Part shown: positions 4,598 to 5,138 of the stretch, piece by piece
Position numbering within the stretch: position 1 is the stretch's first letter
Layout of the letters: each line of letters opens with the position of its first letter
NCBI GenBank assembly: GCA_946221495.1
Contig: CAMIFA010000235.1
Span: 1-5,138, forward strand
DNA: 5,138 nt
Source of the DNA: an uncultured cyanobacterium
GTDB taxonomy: Bacteria; Cyanobacteriota; Cyanobacteriia; Cyanobacteriales; Chroococcidiopsidaceae
Reading direction: 5' to 3'
Translations under genes and position numbers: made by a program
Notes under the pieces: generated by a model
The model's database searches: none
Told to the model about the DNA's origin: nothing
What the model saw: only the letters and a program-made list of their open reading frames with translations

Positions 4598-5138
4598 TTA
4601 CCCACTGATATTAGCAGGAATATCTGTTGTCTGAGTAGACATAAGTGGTTCAGAGGCTTCCTGACTTGTAGCAGGCTTAGCAGAGGGACATAAATCAGCA
4701 AGAACACAAGCATAGCAAGCCGGATTGCGGGACTTACAAACGGCTCTACCGTGATAAATTAGCCGAATTGACCAATTTTCCCAATCATCACTAGGCAATA
4801 AGCGCATCAAATCTTGCTCAATGTGGACAGGAGCTGAGCGATCGCTTAACCCTAAACGATAGCTGAGGCGCTTGACATGAGTATCTACTGTTACTCCAAC
4901 ATGAATTCCGTAGGCGTGTGCCAGAACTACATTTGCCGTCTTACGCGCTACTCCAGGTAGCTGTAACAACTGTTCCATCCTATTAGGTACTTGTCCTTCA
5001 AATTGGCTAACAATCATCCGACAAGCGGCTTGGATGTTCTTTGCTTTATGGCGATAAAACCCAGTAGAACGTACCAAAGTTTCTAATTGAGCTAAATCTG
5101 CATTCGCTAAAGCAGCTGCATTAGGAAAAAGAGCAAAC
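4598..5138 (-). CDS. nth: Endonuclease III (DNA glycosylase/AP lyase), 5' end outside the window
   Basis: Base-excision repair enzyme that removes oxidised pyrimidines and nicks the abasic site by beta-elimination. The 180 C-terminal codons are visible; the open frame continues to the right edge (FALFPNAAALANADLAQLE before the RSTGFYRHKAKNI segment), so the internal TTG at 5077 is not the start. Counting from the first visible residue, the helix-hairpin-helix LPGVARKTANVV spans about 60-71 with the catalytic lysine at 66, and the catalytic aspartate of VDTHV is at 85. The [4Fe-4S] cysteines are at 134, 141, 144 and 150 (C-X6-C-X2-C-X5-C), as in E. coli. The hairpin glycine is alanine (GVA for GVG), a substitution I believe occurs in other active homologues. 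A Ser/Thr-rich tail of about 29 residues follows the cluster, longer than the short E. coli end and probably disordered. Confidence 0.95.
   Translation of the reverse strand, partial: FALFPNAAALANADLAQLETLVRSTGFYRHKAKNIQAACRMIVSQFEGQVPNRMEQLLQLPGVARKTANVVLAHAYGIHVGVTVDTHVKRLSYRLGLSDRSAPVHIEQDLMRLLPSDDWENWSIRLIYHGRAVCKSRNPACYACVLADLCPSAKPATSQEASEPLMSTQTTDIPANISG

Larger units (their letters stand above)
507..4845. repeat. Ten copies of the HIP1 octamer GCGATCGC
   Basis: Exact GCGATCGC octamers start at 507, 1314, 1617, 2158, 2492, 2517, 2957, 3190, 4089 and 4838. Nine are within coding sequence on either strand and one (1314) is in the gap before the MOSC gene. The expected chance count in 5.1 kb is well below one. 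HIP1 is the highly iterated palindrome characteristic of many cyanobacterial chromosomes and is linked to a GATC/CGATCG methylation context; it marks host type rather than a local function. Confidence 0.95.

Noticed and set aside
4598..5077. Endonuclease III starting at the TTG at 5077
   Set aside because: The reading frame continues upstream to the window edge with recognisable Nth sequence, so this TTG is an internal leucine.

Overview
The window looks like ordinary chromosome from a cyanobacterium. The main reason is the HIP1 octamer GCGATCGC, which occurs ten times in 5.1 kb (about once per 514 bases), a density seen in HIP1-rich cyanobacterial lineages such as filamentous Nostoc-like forms and Chroococcidiopsis-like genera. 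Moderate GC, near-absence of Shine-Dalgarno sequences at most starts, and cyanobacterial-type protein sequences agree with this. I cannot name the genus.

Left part (1-3046): a divergent regulatory unit. A GntR-type winged-helix regulator fused to an aminotransferase-like domain (MocR/PdxR family) runs leftwards off the window edge. Facing away from it is a likely three-gene operon: an FMN-binding protein of the pyridoxamine-5'-phosphate-oxidase-like superfamily, a two-domain MOSC protein of the YcbX/mARC type, and a ten-helix EamA/DMT transporter whose TTG start lies inside the end of the MOSC gene. The divergent intergenic region carries two copies of an 11-base element, GAAAGTGGWCT, in opposite orientation with centres 42 bases (four helical turns) apart. 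This matches, from memory, the PdxR operator motif described in Corynebacterium (AAAGTGGWCTA). A PLP-sensing regulator therefore probably controls itself and the operon, in a circuit linked to vitamin B6, amines or small-molecule export.

Right part (3047-5138): housekeeping genes with no obvious link to each other. They are a compact leucyl/phenylalanyl-tRNA-protein transferase (aat, minus strand, convergent with the transporter), a 109-residue protein of unknown function (plus strand), ribosomal protein S14 of the zinc-free long type (rpsN, minus strand) and the 3' part of endonuclease III (nth, minus strand, entering from the right edge).

There are no RNA genes, CRISPR arrays, insertion sequences or phage genes that I can support. 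No gene-free stretch exceeds 300 bases; the longest is 193 bases, between aat and the unknown gene. The best candidate for something not yet described is the PdxR-type regulon (flavoprotein, MOSC, DMT exporter) with its paired operator. The individual protein families are all known.
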